Part shown: positions 23,288-33,181 of the stretch, in pieces
How the letters are laid out: each line of letters starts with the position of its first letter
Position numbering within the stretch: position 1 is the first letter of the stretch
Source of the DNA: Gaeumannomyces sp. JS-464
Taxonomy: Eukaryota > Ascomycota > Sordariomycetes > Magnaporthales > Magnaporthaceae
DNA length: 64,000 nucleotides
Assembly: GCA_002197995.1 (NCBI GenBank)
Contig: NGZR01000006.1
Span: 1,488,001-1,552,000 of the forward strand
Direction: 5' to 3'
Notes under the pieces: generated by a model
Databases searched by the model: none
What the model saw: the letters and a program-made list of their open reading frames with translations, nothing else
What the model was told of the DNA's origin: nothing
Program-made: the position numbers and the translations under genes

Positions 23288-23445
23288 CAGGGTTCGGAAA
23301 AAAGTCAAAAGTCAAAAGTCAAAGTCATAACTTTCGAAGTCAAGTCAGTTAAAGTCACCATGGTGATTGACTTTGAGATTTGGTGATTGACTTTTGACTG
23401 ACTTTAGTGACTTTTAAAGTCATTAAAAGTCATTTTTTGCATAAA
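23288..23445. repeat. hAT left subterminal array of AAAGTCA/TGACTTT motifs
   Basis: Over ten copies of AAAGTCA or its complement are packed into the first ~150 bases of the element. The same motif array occurs at the right end (28998-29120). Such arrays are typical transposase-binding sites in hAT elements. Confidence 0.85.
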
Positions 23446-24589
23446 ATTGCACAGGTTTTGCATAAGTTTTGCATATTAAAAAACACGTTTTTTATTTAAA
23501 AATAGTAATAAAAATAGTAATAAAAAAGGAATAATAAAAGTAATAAATATTAAATATTTAATATAAATTAGCTTATTTAACCTTCCGAATCGCTATTTTC
23601 ACTAAAAGATTGTTCATTTTGCTGTAATTCTTTTTGTAAACCCGATAAATCGGTTATATTCCAGCTTTTTAATAGTAATATTTTACGGCTTGTTTCCGAT
23701 TTTAACTTATTACGGCTTAGGGTTATAATATTAGTGGCGGTAGAAAATAAACCTTTTATTGCAGCCGAAGTAGCCGGAATCGATAAATATCTTTTAGCTA
23801 AAATGCTTAATATTGGAAAGCGTTTTTCGTTATTTTTCCAATATAATAAAATATTTTGGCTTTCGTCGTAAATATCTTCGTTTAAATATATTAAATATTT
23901 ATTATCCTTTTGCTTTTTTTTCCCTTTATATAATTCGGAATCCGAATCGCTATTATCGTTTTTACTATTAGTTTCTTGGTAAAAACTAGTATTTAATTCA
24001 TCGAACGAATCGGTTATATTAGTAGGGTTTATTTCATTTTTTAGTTTTATATATTCGTGTTTTATTATTGCTTTTGCATCGTTTTCGATATTAGGATAAA
24101 AATGTAATAATTCGTCCGTTTCGAAATGCGATAATTTATAACGCGGATTTAATATAATCGATAATATATATAGCCGATATTTTTTAAATATATTACTAGT
24201 TGGATATTCGGGAAAGTATTTATCCAATTTTTTTATACCCGATTCGATTGCAATAATGTAAGCATTATAATAATTATTAGTATTACGATTTATTCGGTTT
24301 TTTTGTTTAAAATTTAATATTAAATTGCGTAACTTTTTATAAATGCGATATATATATAAAAAGGTAATATTTAAAGTAGTATATATTTGCCTTTGTAATT
24401 TAATAATGGGTTTAACGAATATTTCGAAAATCGGAATTAAATTATTTATAATATCGAATTCGACTTCCGTTAATATTGCTTTTTTATAATCGTTATTATC
24501 GGTATTTTTACCCACGTATATTAAAAGGGTATTTTAATTTATAAAAGGTTTTTAGCATTAAATATGTGGAATTTTAACGGGTATTATTA

Positions 24590-26445
24590 ACGTGGTTTAT
24601 TAATAAGTAACGCATATTAGCGAATGACGCACCCACACCCGACCTCCGGTTAATCGACGCGCATGCCAACCTAATAACGCCAAAAATCCATTTAAACTAC
24701 TCGGAATTGTATATATCGGACATTTTTACTTTTTTTTAACAAATGCGTGCATTATGTCCGGTTTTGCCGCAAGTGCCATATCGCCGACGAGTTATCGTCG
24801 CCCTTTTTTTTAAACCTTTATAATCGCGCATTTTTTACTGCAATTACCTATTTAGCTTTTGCTGGTTTAAACATTTCGTACCTCGTCGATAGTAAATAAC
24901 CTCCAAGTTAAACACGTGTTTTTTTGGCCTTCCGGCGTTTGCTAAGTGCTTCGTTCGCCTTTTTAAGCGTAAACATTTCGGCTCGGAAAAGGGCCACTTT
25001 ATGCATTATCGCTTTCGTCCTTTTTGCGATTTGGTTTATAGCCGCTAGCATGGGTGTCGAAAAACTGCTTTGGTAATTGGTAATCCGAGTTTTAATATGT
25101 TCGAATTGCGAAGTTGCTTTTTTAACCGTTCGCGGCGTTTTAAAGGTTTAAGGTTTAGGGTTATTTAAAGGCGTTTTCGGGGGAGTTAAAGTTCGTAGCC
25201 TTACATTTAGCTTTTCCAAAACCGAATTTAAATTAAAAAAGTAAAGCTAGCCTTTCGGAAGCCTTTTTAAATATTTCTTTCGGTTATAAAGTTAAAAAAT
25301 GCCGCTTTAAACGCAAAAAAACTTAACCTTAATTACGTGGTTAACGTATAACCTTATTAAGTTTTCGATTTGTTAACCGTACGCCCGTTTTATTAGGCCG
25401 AAATATTCGACGTTAAGCGGTTAAAAAAAGTAAAACGAATGCGGAAGCATGCAAAGCGTAATAATATTGTGTTTTTAGCAATAAAGCTCGAAATTCGTCA
25501 AATAGTGGCTTTCGTGGCCGTTTAGCACTAACAATCGATAGGACCTCGTAAAACGAGCTGTAATGTGTTTATCGAAATGCTAAATCCATTTTAAGCCGAG
25601 CTCGTTCGTAGTTCACCTATTAGCGCTTATTACGATAACCCAATTGCGTGAAAGGTCGGTTTCCGAGTACCAATTGGCCAGGTAGTATTGCCTTTTAACG
25701 ATAATAAAAGGAAGAACCGCTTAACCGCAATAATTAACCCTTTGGATAATTATAACCCATTTCCGGTTGCTAAGCTAAACCAGTTTTGTTTTACTACGGC
25801 CTTCCAATGTTATAATAATTATAACGGCGGCGATTATGCTTATAAAAAAGCCGGTTTCGTCGAAATTATAAATGTCGTTATTTTAAATGCCATATTTGGC
25901 TATAGTATTTCGCATAAGGTCGAATTACGCAAAAACGAGCTTAGGATTTTCGCATTTGGCCTTTTGGTAATTGTACTTTCGAATTTAGCGCGTGCCGAGC
26001 TTTACGCGGCGTTTAACGAACTTATCGACCCAGCATTTGCTAACGGTGCCCGCGTCGCGTTCGGCGAGCAGTCGGTTAGCTATAGCTTTAACACTAAAAG
26101 GCCGGGGAGGAAATGCGCGAAAATCCAGCTCGAGTATGTATTTAACAAGCGCCTTTTTTTCGGATTCCGTTAATTTCCGTAATTTGGGCATACAATCGCG
26201 TCAAGAAGGTTAGCCAGCGCGTCGGCGACGTAGCGTGGCTTTAAAAACGTCGTAAATTTTAGCGGCCGAACGCATGCTTAATTGCGCGTTAAATTGCATT
26301 GCCCGTATGGCAAGAACAATTTTAGCTTCGTTGGATGTGGATGCCATTTGTGGTTGTTAAGCAATTGAGGTTGGAAGTGGGAAACGCGAATTGCGATGAA
26401 AAACGCGTTATTCGTTAATATGCGTTACTTATTAATGAACCACGT
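24590..26445. mobile_element. Fot1/pogo-type Tc1-mariner element nested in the hAT, 1.86 kb
   Basis: The ends read inward as ACGTGGTTTATTAATAAGTA and ACGTGGTTCATTAATAAGTA, and the similarity continues to about 42 bp. TA dinucleotides flank it (24588-24589 and 26446-26447), the expected target duplication. Its size is normal for Fot1-like elements. It is AT-rich and lies inside the hAT transposase remnant, so it inserted after the hAT. Confidence 0.9.
25985..26347 (-). pseudogene. Fot1/pogo transposase N-terminal remnant
   Basis: From Met 26347 the minus strand encodes a Psq-type helix-turn-helix (A-I-R-A-M-Q-F-N, then S-A-A-K-I-Y-D-V, ending L-R-R-R-R-A-G). Two in-frame stops follow, and then the CENP-B-type HTH: M-P-K-L-R-K-L-T-E-S-E-K-K-A-L-V and F-S-V-K-A-I-A-N-R-L-L. 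The DDE part downstream (to about 24650) is too degraded to read. The + strand frame 25688-26173 is only its antisense shadow. Confidence 0.85.
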
Positions 26446-28014
26446 TATTTATAGGGATTTTTGTTAATTTAAAATTCCTTTTTAATATACTTTCGTTTTT
26501 ATATTTATTAATGCCTTCGATTAAAAGCTTTTTTAATTCGTTATTATATTTTAAAATTGTTATAAGTTTACGAACTTTTGCAGTAATAATATTATCGTTA
26601 TTATTATTATTATTATGCAAAAAGTCGCGTAATATATCTTTTGCAACCAAATTTAATACATGGGCTGCGCATTAAATATCGTAAAAGCTATTAGTAATAT
26701 TTTCGTTATAATAGTTTATAAAAGTATCGTTATTATTAGCATTATCCCGCGTAATTAATAAAATCGTATTATTATTAATAAAAGGATATTTTTCGATAAT
26801 ATTATTAAATTTTAAATATAAGTTTTCACTAGTATGGCTTATATTACCGATTTTTTTAAATCCGATTAATTTATAATTTAATTTAAATTCGGAATTTATA
26901 AATATTACAATTATACCAAAATATTGGGTTTTAATTACTTTAAAAGTCCATATATTAAAAGTTATATTAAATTTACCGTTATTTTCTATTTGCAAACGCA
27001 TTTTATCGTTAAATAACGAAAAATATTCGTTATAAGTATTATTTAATATAGTTTTTAATTTTTTAGTATTTATAATTAGGGAAATCCTATTATAATAGCT
27101 TAATAAATCGGTAAATAAATCCGATTTTACTATATTAAACGATAAATTATTATGGATTATAAACCATAATATCTTTTTATATGCATCTGTATCGTTAAAA
27201 TCGGATAAAACCGTATTTTGGCGCTGTTTTTTTTCGATTTCCAGCAAAAAAAGCTAATATTATTGGTAATTAGGCTGTATTTTGTTTTTTAGCCCTTATT
27301 TTTTCACTTGTTTTATTATAGGCTATATTAGGGTGTTTTAATTTATAATGCCTAAAATAGTTGGAAGTTTAAAATTTTGCAATATTTTCGATTTTTTTAT
27401 AATTGCATATTGTGCATTTTATTATAATTTCACGTTTTTTATTAATATTTATCGGTAAAAGCGTACGTGTAAATAGGTTATTTTTAAATATATACATTTT
27501 ACTTTTTTTATCGGTAGGTAAAACGTAATCGGGTTGGTTATAAGGAGAGTTTTTATAATTTGTATTATTATTCGAGTTATTACCGGAATTATTACCGGAA
27601 TTATTACCGGAATTATTACTGGAAGTAAAGCTATTTATCGATAACGTAATGTTATTCATGTTAAAAAACGAATTGGTAGTAAAAAAGGGTAATAATAAAA
27701 GTTAAAAGTAAAGGATTTAACGTAAAAGGTAGGTAATAGTAAAATGCGTAAATGTAATGCTTAATGGTTTGGAAAAAAAAGCGAAAAAAAATGCCGGTTA
27801 AAATGGTTGCTTTACGTTTATTTATATTAAAAGTTAAATTTCTAAAAGTTTTTACGTATTACTAATATAAGTTAGTATTACTAAGCAATTTACGTAAAAT
27901 AACGTAATTTAAAACGTTAATTTATAAGCTAAATTGCATTTGTAATAATTAATAATACGTAAAAGTAAAAAGAATTGCGTAGAAATTGGTAAAAATTGCT
28001 AAAATTTTGTATTA

Positions 28015-28280
28015 TTAATATTAATTTACGTAAATTTATTACAAATCGATGCACGTTATTAGTAATATAACCAATAATTGTATTACTAATGCTTTTTTAT
28101 ATTAGTAAGCAAAGAAATTGTTAAAAACTACTAGAATTTTCATATTACTAATACAACTTTTACGTAAATTTATTAGAAATCGATGCATTTTATTAGTAAT
28201 ATAGCAAATATCGCATTATTAATACATTTTTATATTAATAAGCAATAGAAATTTTTAAAAACGTTATTATTTTTATAAAT
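28015..28280 (+). repeat. Two ~134-bp direct repeats inside the hAT
   Basis: The phrase AAATCGATGCA..TTATTAGTAATATA occurs at 28043 and again at 28177, and similarity extends along both ~134-bp units. The surrounding 27840-28040 has further related ATTACTAA/TTAGTAAT motifs. It lies between the two divergent coding remnants of the element. Confidence 0.7.
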
Positions 28281-28431
28281 TTAATTGTTCCTTTCGCTAT
28301 TTCTTTTGCAATTTTTCGGTTTACCAACCAAATCACTTTATTATTATACCTACCTACCCTATACTTATACCTATTATTTATTACTTTTTACCCAACGCTT
28401 TACAACGATACTTATCGTTACTACCGTTAAA

Positions 28432-28629
28432 ATGCCGTCGAAAATTACCATCGATATCGAAAACTTTAACGATATTAAACGGCTTTTATCGATTTTAAAA
28501 CAGCCTCGAATTAGCCGGCAAAATAACGATATTCCGGCCGTTATAAAGCCTAAAATTTGCACTTATTGCCAAATTAAAAGGCCATACATACACGCAATGC
28601 TGGTTTTTACAGCCGAAATAAAACGCTAA
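28432..28629 (+). CDS. Small divergent open frame in the hAT element
   Basis: An open frame from ATG 28432 encodes about 65 residues beginning M-P-S-K-I-T-I-D-I-E-N-F and including C-T-Y-C-Q-I-K-R-P-Y, on the strand opposite to the transposase. Downstream sequence (to about 28851) keeps some coding look across stops, ending R-Y-E-V-L-R-D-L-T-K-D-D-M. It may be the start of a second hAT-borne gene damaged by RIP. I do not recognise the family. Confidence 0.35.
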   Translation: MPSKITIDIENFNDIKRLLSILKQPRISRQNNDIPAVIKPKICTYCQIKRPYIHAMLVFTAEIKR

Positions 28630-28997
28630 ACGGTTGGAATATTAAAAACCAACTAAATAACGACGTTTACGCTAAAAAGCGTGCATATTTCCTTTCCGTT
28701 TTACAAAATAAAAACGAAAAGGATAACGAAAAAATCGATAATACCGATAGGGTTAAAAACCCCGGTATATTACTATAAAACGGTTGGAAATACCGGGCGT
28801 TACGAAGTATTACGAGATTTAACAAAGGATGATATGGATTTTTAATTATTTACTTTTTTATCGCTTTTTCATATTTATTTGCTTATTTATTTACGTTTTT
28901 ACTAGTTTATTAAATATATTAAATTTTGTTAATTTATATAATTATTTATTTAATCATTTATTTAATTACTTATTTAATTATTTACCTATATAAAAAA

Positions 28998-29132
28998 TGA
29001 CTTTTAATGACTTTGAAAGTCATTAAAGTCAGTCAAAAGTCAGTCACTAAAAGTTAAAGTCACTGCCCTAACTTTGAAAGTCAGTCACAGTTAGGGTGAT
29101 GACTTGACTGACTGACTTTTTTCCGAACCCTG
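28998..29132. repeat. hAT right subterminal array of AAAGTCA motifs
   Basis: Mirror of the left array, with many GACTTT/AAAGTC and GACTGACT copies up to the terminal inverted repeat. Confidence 0.85.
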
Positions 29133-29140
29133 CATGCCAC

Positions 29141-29589
29141 TGCAAGGGACAAGTGCTCGGGCTGAAAGTCCCAGGAGGGTTATCTTCGAGTTCCCTTTTT
29201 TGGCTGTGCTGATGTCAAGCTCGAAATCGCGCTCTTTCTTTGGGTGTGCCGGCTTCGGCTGTGGCCCAGTCTGACCCGAACCACATAGACGACCTCTGCC
29301 GCTGCCACTTAGCGGCGGAGTAGGACCTGTGTAGAGGAAAAATAGAAAAGGCATGCTGGAGATGGCCGCATGGAGAGGCTTTGGTGATATCGGCGCGCAA
29401 CGAGCTCCTCGGCGGCTGGAGGACATCGTCGCGACCGACAAACCCAATGAGCTATAAAAAGATCGAGGCCGAGACATCAGGGAGCAGCCAGTCAGACCCA
29501 GTATATAGATCAACCAAGCAGAGCAACAGCAAACATCACCAGGTATTATCGTCTCATTACTTTACACTGCTTTCCGTCTCCTTTTTTCT
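29141..29589. other. Right flank of the hAT element; possible 5' leader
   Basis: No gene is supported. A good intron-like sequence (GTATTATCG...TTGGCAG, about 29541-29594) lies just before the repeat-protein pseudogene and may be an intron in its 5' leader. Confidence 0.3.
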
Positions 29590-29664
29590 TGGCAGATGGT
29601 AGCTGTCTGATCCGTGGCCCTTGCTTTTCCTTTGCCACCCCTCACTCGTCCCAGGGAACCGTTA

Positions 29665-30845
29665 CCCCCGCACAAGGCGCACCCTTTATTCGCTTCATCG
29701 CCATCCTGGGGTCCCTGATCCTAGCCGCGGTGACCCGGATCCTTGCCGAGCCGGTGCTGAAGCAGGATGCGCCCTTTATTTCTTCCGAGGGAGTTGAGGC
29801 TGTTAGCCCCAGAAGCGGCATCAGTGGTCTTTTAAGTCGTCTGAAGAATAGTATACCTATTTTTCTGCCGAGGGCAAAGTTGGGGCCGAAGGTGAAGCCT
29901 CCGCCGCCGCCGAAGCAGAAGAGCTCTCTACCACCTGCCTAGAAGAGCGACAGGGCCGCGCCAGGCAAGAAAAATAACAGCCCGCCTCCAGCAAAGCAGA
30001 ACGCTGCTGCACCCACGAAAAAGAAAAACAATCCTCCCGCGTCCATGAACACCAACCCAAAGAAGAAAAGGACATCATCCCCGCGGGAAATAGCACATCA
30101 GCGAAGAAGAATACAATTTCTGAGGGTGGGAAAAAAGAACACGACGCGCGTTAAGGAGAAGACAAAAACCACACCGAGTAATAGAAACTCGAAGGGGAAC
30201 GCGCCTAGCAAAAAGAACTCGAAAGATGATGCGCTTGGCAAGGAAACCACAATATCCACCGATTCGGGCAAGAAGACCACACAAGGGGGCCGCTGGAAAG
30301 AGCAACAAGGTTACGTGACCCGGAAGCAAGAATGGGAAGGTTAATAACCATGGAGGAAAGACAACCAAAGACATTAAGTGCAAAAGACCAAGCAGGCCTT
30401 GCCCGGCAAGAACAGTACTAAAAAGACAACCGGGATTACAAGCCCTGATGAGAGGAATACAAAAAAAGCTACGAATACAACAGAGGCTGGCAATGACCCC
30501 AAAGCCACGAAAGACGCTAAGAATACCGAAAATCACGGACCCGGAAAAAGCATTAAAAGCACAGAGAATCAGGGACCCGACAAGAACAAGGAGAATGCCA
30601 AGAACCAGTGGCCGGGCAAAAACACGGAGAATACCAAGAACAATAGCCCTGGAAAGAGCACCAAGAATACTAAGCACCAGGGACCGGGCAAGGTCACCAA
30701 GAACACCTAACACCAGGGTCCCGAGAAGAACACGAAGAACACCAAGAATCAGGGCCCTAGCAAGAACACGAAATCAGCAGCCCTTCCACCCGCCGGCGCA
30801 CCGGCCGTCCAAGACGCAGACGCGGCTCGAGCACTTGGCGCCGGT
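29665..30845 (+). pseudogene. Lys/Pro/Asn-rich repeat protein with signal-like N-terminus, inactivated
   Basis: One frame can be followed for about 1.2 kb. It starts with a signal-peptide-like stretch (F-I-A-I-L-G-S-L-I-L-A-A-V-T, then E-P-V-L-K-Q-D), continues through Pro/Lys-rich sequence, and ends in a 12-residue tandem repeat. It is interrupted by stops at 29940-29942, 30342-30344 and 30708-30710, and has no ATG in front of the hydrophobic segment. A different frame downstream (about 30780-31050) contains a Gln-rich run followed by R-W-V-S-P-D-V-C-R-R-C-A-A-E, which may belong to the same gene after a frameshift. I recognise no family; a secreted low-complexity protein is the best reading. 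Confidence 0.4.
30531..30776 (+). repeat. 36-bp coding minisatellite, about 7 copies
   Basis: Six full units and one partial unit encode variants of N-Q-G-P-G-K-N-T-K-N-T-K. The fifth unit ends with TAA in place of the Lys codon (30708-30710), after which the repeat continues in the same frame. Confidence 0.85.
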
Positions 30846-31400
30846 CGCGGGCCAGCTGCTTGGCGAATACTAGCAGCAGCAGCAAGAGACGGAGGTGCAG
30901 CAGACGCAGACGGCGGTCCAGCCCGAGCGCTGGGTCTCGCCCGACGTGTGCAGGCGGTGCGCCGCCGAGGTCGTCTCGGCCCTGCTCAGACGGGATTTCG
31001 AGATGGAGGTGGTGGTGTTAGCGAGGCGGAGGGTAGCGCTCGGTAGAGTGCAAATGGTAATCATCGGGTATTGTATTGTTTCCCTGATTTGGAGCATAAT
31101 CATCGTTTAATTTTTTTTTTTTGGCATACCATTTGCATTTGCGCAAAATCACTATCAAATCCAGTTTTTCGATCGCAGTGGAACGAACGCGCATGCGTGG
31201 GCAAACGCATGGATTATGGATTATGATGGCGCAGTCCCCTGAGGCTGGAGAACATTGATTGGCCCATGGTGGGGCCTACCTTGGCCGCTTCCAGATCCCC
31301 ACCAGCAACGAGTTTATTTGGACGACAGATTTCCTCTCCGAATGCGACATCGGAATTCCTTCCCCCAGCAGCCCTGCAATTTTCGGGCTTGCAGAACCAG
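30846..31400. other. Interval between the repeat-protein pseudogene and the HAD gene
   Basis: No independent gene is supported. The left part may be the frame-shifted tail of the pseudogene (Gln-rich run, then R-W-V-S-P-D-V-C), the right part the HAD promoter. Confidence 0.3.
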
Positions 31401-32516
31401 ATGGCACGCCTACCGCCGCGTAATCTCCTCGTCTGCTTCGATGCCTTTGGCACCCTGATCAGGCCGCGGCGGTCAGTGCCGCAACAATACGGGGAGGTCG
31501 CGCGCCAGCTCGGCATATCGGGTTTCAGCGACCGAGACATCGAGGTGTCGTTCAAAAAGGCCTTTGCGCAAATGATAAAGGACCACCCCAACTACGGCCA
31601 CCAAAGCAACATGGGCGCCGAGGCGTGGTGGACAAATGTCGGTAACGCCCCACATCCCCCTGCTTTGCCTCTATGATCATGCGCCTGCTAACAGACAGCT
31701 TGTGGGGAAGCTCATCCACAGGACCTTCACCCCGCTGCTGAGCGAGGAAGATCGGAGGGCAATCCCCGACGATCTGGCGCCGCTCCTGCTTCGCCGCTTT
31801 TCGTCGGGGGAGGGGTATGGTCTCGTTGACGAGGAGATCGGTGCGCTGCTGCGGGAGCTGCGTCCCTTGCGGCGACGGCATGCCCTGGACACGACAGCCA
31901 TCCAGGACCAGTGGCGCCCATACCGCGTGGTTCTAGGCGTCATCACCAACTCCGACGACCGCATCCCGGGCGTCTTATCGTCTCTCGGCCTGGACGTCGG
32001 CCCGTTGCGCTGGGGTCAGGGGCTGCTGCCTGCAAACGGAGCGACCGACCCGCCCCCACCGCCCCGCGCCGGCGCCGCAGACCCGCAGCACGACATTGAC
32101 TTTTGCTGTATGTCGTACGACGTCGGCCGTGAGAAGCCGGATGTCGCCATCTTTCGCGCCGCGCAATCCTTGGCTGGCGCATCCATCGGCGCGGCCGGAC
32201 ATGTGCAGACCGGGGTCGGGGGAAGGATGGACCGCTACCGGGAGGATCCGTGCATATGGATTGGAAATCGATCTACATCGGCGATGACTACGCGCACGAC
32301 GTGTGTGGTGCGCTGGGAGCAGGCTGGCACGGGGTGCTTGTGGGCGGCGACGGTGGGGACAGAAAGGCGCGGTCGTTGCCCGAGTTCACCACGTCGGTGC
32401 CATCCATTGAGGGTCTCGTCTCTCGGGAAAGACAGGGCTTCCGCGCCAAGAGCGCTGCGGCTGTTCTACGGTGGCTTTGTGAGCAGCTGGCTAAGTTTCC
32501 GCAACCAGTTCAGTAG
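31401..32516 (+). CDS. HAD-like hydrolase (HDHD3-type)
   Basis: A haloacid-dehalogenase-superfamily hydrolase of unknown substrate, about 340 residues. Motif I is C-F-D-A-F-G-T-L near the N-terminus. Motif III is the Lys in V-G-R-E-K-P-D. Motif IV is I-Y-I-G-D-D-Y-A-H-D-V, followed by G-A-G-W as in the HDHD3 group. An intron of about 61 nt (31638-31698, with GCTAAC branch and ACAG acceptor) joins W-W-T-N to L-V-G-K-L-I-H-R-T-F-T-P; the donor GTCGGT is weak, and the better-looking GTAACG four bases later would change the frame. A further frame change lies near 32220-32260, between D-V-A-I-F-R-A-A-Q-S and D-W-K-S-I-Y-I-G. It is either an active gene with sequence errors or a recent pseudogene. 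Confidence 0.75.
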
Positions 32517-33181
32517 GCAATGACCGGCAAATGGGCTCTCTTCCTATCTTCCAGGGACGCGGGGGCAATATTTGATCAGCTCGTAGGCCGTCGACCCGGA
32601 GCAGAGAAAAGGTGCGGGGCTGCGGTATCGGCGAGCCCCTTTGCTCGATGCGGACTTCGCAACGGAACCAGAATATGAACTAACCACTAGCCACATTGGA
32701 TGAAAGCCCCGGCCGAATTTTGCGCGCCGGGGAGGAAAGAAAAGGCCGCGTATTTGTTCCTTGCCTGGCACGCCTGGGTTGGATTGAATCGCTGTCTTTC
32801 TTTGTAATGATCGGCAAGGGCAACTCCACCTTCGCGGGTCGGCGATGGCGAGTCAATGACGTCGTGGATTCCCCGCCCACCAGCACGATCGTGTCGGCGT
32901 TTCGGTGACGCGCGACTGCCATCATGCATCGATGATGCAAAAAGCCTTACCAAAGGGTGGGGTGACGATGAATGCCGTTACGCTCGCGTCAAGCAGCGTT
33001 GGAAGTGGGTCTGAGCAGTCGAACTATAATAATGTCGTCGATGCTTCAGCCAAATTTTGGTGCGTATGGCCCCATTGTCTTTTTTTTTTTTTTTTTTTTT
33101 TTTGCGCGCAATCCGGTCTACCACGCCAGACGAACGCGCGTTCTACAATCGTGAAAATAATCCTACAGTCCATCAATCATC
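32517..33181. other. Promoter region of the alcohol dehydrogenase gene
   Basis: No gene is visible. A T-run of about 23 bases lies at 33080-33102, roughly 80 bases before the ATG. Confidence 0.4.

Larger units (their letters stand above)
23577..27659 (-). pseudogene. hAT transposase remnants (split by nested Fot1)
   Basis: Read on the minus strand, the order is as follows. A BED-type zinc-finger region with C-T-I-C-N-Y-K-K is at 27659-27369, after an N/S/G repeat. A central transposase part is at 27247-26672. A linker is at 26650-26450. Beyond the nested element come the hAT motif N-T-R-[stop]-N-S-T-Y-L-M-L near 24576 and the C-terminal dimerisation domain (about 24515-23577), including Y-W-K-N-N-E-K-R-F-P-I-L-S-I-L-A and S-A-A-I-K-G-L-F-S-T-A. 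The conserved Trp codon of T-R-W-N-S is now TAA at 24574-24576, as two RIP-type G-to-A changes would give. Several frames are needed, so it is inactive. Confidence 0.85.
23288..29132. mobile_element. hAT-superfamily DNA transposon, 5.8 kb, RIP-degraded
   Basis: Both termini read inward as CAGGGTTCGGAAAAAAGTCA, a perfect 20-bp terminal inverted repeat. The flanks carry a perfect 8-bp target duplication, CATGCCAC (23280-23287 and 29133-29140), diagnostic of hAT elements. The interior is extremely AT-rich, as expected after RIP. It holds remnants of a minus-strand hAT transposase, a nested Fot1/pogo element (24590-26445), a divergent small open frame and subterminal AAAGTCA arrays. The intact ends suggest a fairly recent insertion, or that ends diverge more slowly than the coding part. 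Confidence 0.93.

Noticed and set aside
25688..26173. 161-codon plus-strand open frame in the nested Fot1 element
   Set aside because: It is the antisense shadow of the transposase HTH region on the minus strand.
30531..30776. Possible CRISPR-like array (36-bp repeats)
   Set aside because: The units are contiguous, vary in codon-like fashion and encode a 12-residue peptide repeat; there are no spacers, and the genome is eukaryotic.
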